This document shows positions 63,708 through 64,000 of a DNA stretch of 64,000 nucleotides, one piece after another. This DNA comes from Enterococcaceae bacterium (GTDB lineage: Bacteria > Bacillota > Bacilli > Lactobacillales > Enterococcaceae). The stretch spans positions 143,923 through 207,922 of the forward strand of contig JALCOL010000004.1 in the NCBI GenBank assembly GCA_022649665.1. Direction: 5' to 3'. Below the pieces are notes generated by a model. That model did no database searches. It worked only from the letters and a program-made list of their open reading frames with translations, and had not been told where the DNA came from. The first letter of the stretch is position 1. Each line of letters starts with the position of its first letter. Position numbers and translations under genes: made by a program.

Positions 63708-63736
63708 TTGACAAGTAAAATCGTTAATGATAAGAT
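63708..63736 (+). promoter_or_regulatory. rRNA operon promoter P2
   Basis: TTGACA (63708-63713), 17-base spacer, TAAGAT (63731-63736). The leader that follows holds short hairpins (ACGCGA/TCGCGT, CAGCGC/GCGCTG) and CTTTGAAAACTGAACAAAG, a common rRNA leader element. Confidence 0.87.
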
Positions 63737-63913
63737 ATAAGAGTTGACGCGAACAAGTCGCGTTCAGCGCTGACAAGCGCTGTGTAGACCTTTGAAAACT
63801 GAACAAAGCAAAGACGAACCAATGTGCAGGGCGTTTCGAGCAATCGAAACATAACTGATACAAAGCAAATTAACAAATTTGCTGGCAATTCAAAACGAGT
63901 CAATCAAACAAAC

Positions 63914-64000
63914 ATTTAATGAGAGTTTGATCCTGGCTCAGGACGAACGCTGGCGGCGTGCCTAATACATGCAAGTCGAACGCTTCTTTTCCACCGGACT
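63914..64000 (+). rRNA. 16S ribosomal RNA (5' end only)
   Basis: AGAGTTTGATCCTGGCTCAG (63922-63941) is the universal 5' sequence of 16S rRNA, followed by GACGAACGCTGGCGGCGTGC. The V1 region then reads CGAACGCTTCTTTTCCACCGG, which resembles Enterococcus. The gene runs off the window. The exact mature 5' end (about 63914) is estimated. Confidence 0.97.

Overview
The window is chromosomal DNA of a Gram-positive low-GC-group bacterium, most likely an Enterococcaceae member of unusually high GC for that family. The 87 bases of 16S rRNA at the right edge read like Enterococcus. Other support comes from ArlRS, Mga, csc/WxL and T-box features and a CLC-F fluoride antiporter. The species cannot be named from this sequence.

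Layout. 1-2449: end of infB, then rbfA. 2498-3857: fluoride riboswitch and CLC-F antiporter. 3917-10673: yajQ, yitT, lepB, lysA, a SufT-like gene, small genes and dxs. 10748-12671: SOS-controlled Y-family polymerase with a YolD-like partner, on the minus strand. 12807-16565: DUF454 gene plus a CydDC-like ABC exporter. 16692-20869: amino-acid permease, then sirB, sirC, hemC and hemD. 21154-34246: an approximately 13-kb sulfate assimilation operon behind a T-box leader. 34267-35508: secondary alcohol dehydrogenase with a cre-like site. 35794-42594: csc/WxL cell-surface operon. 42692-45567: Mga-type regulator overlapping a flavoprotein that lacks the usual redox cysteine. 45635-53511: mixed housekeeping genes (DAHP synthase, UspA, MazG-like, peptide and drug transporters). 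53653-59957: dnaE, pfkA, pyk. 60043-60886: DUF177 gene and rpmF. 61084-63296: ArlRS-like two-component system. 63610-64000: tandem rRNA promoters and the start of 16S rRNA.

The most striking block is 18196-34201. Genes for sulfate uptake (CysTWA, Sbp), activation (CysDN), APS reduction by an AprAB-type enzyme instead of CysH, sulfite reduction by a siroheme enzyme, and uroporphyrinogen methylation lie in one operon. The neighbouring operon supplies the rest of siroheme synthesis from porphobilinogen (HemC, HemD, SirC, SirB). Together they could convert external sulfate to sulfide. The T-box specifier reads as AUG (Met), and its acceptor-pairing base fits a discriminator A. This suggests that uncharged tRNA-Met, not tRNA-Cys, switches the operon on.

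The WxL locus holds a 1081-residue surface protein with an AT-rich internal segment that looks recombined, and two tandem paralogs whose WxL motifs have decayed. No insertion sequence, prophage, CRISPR array or tRNA gene was recognised.
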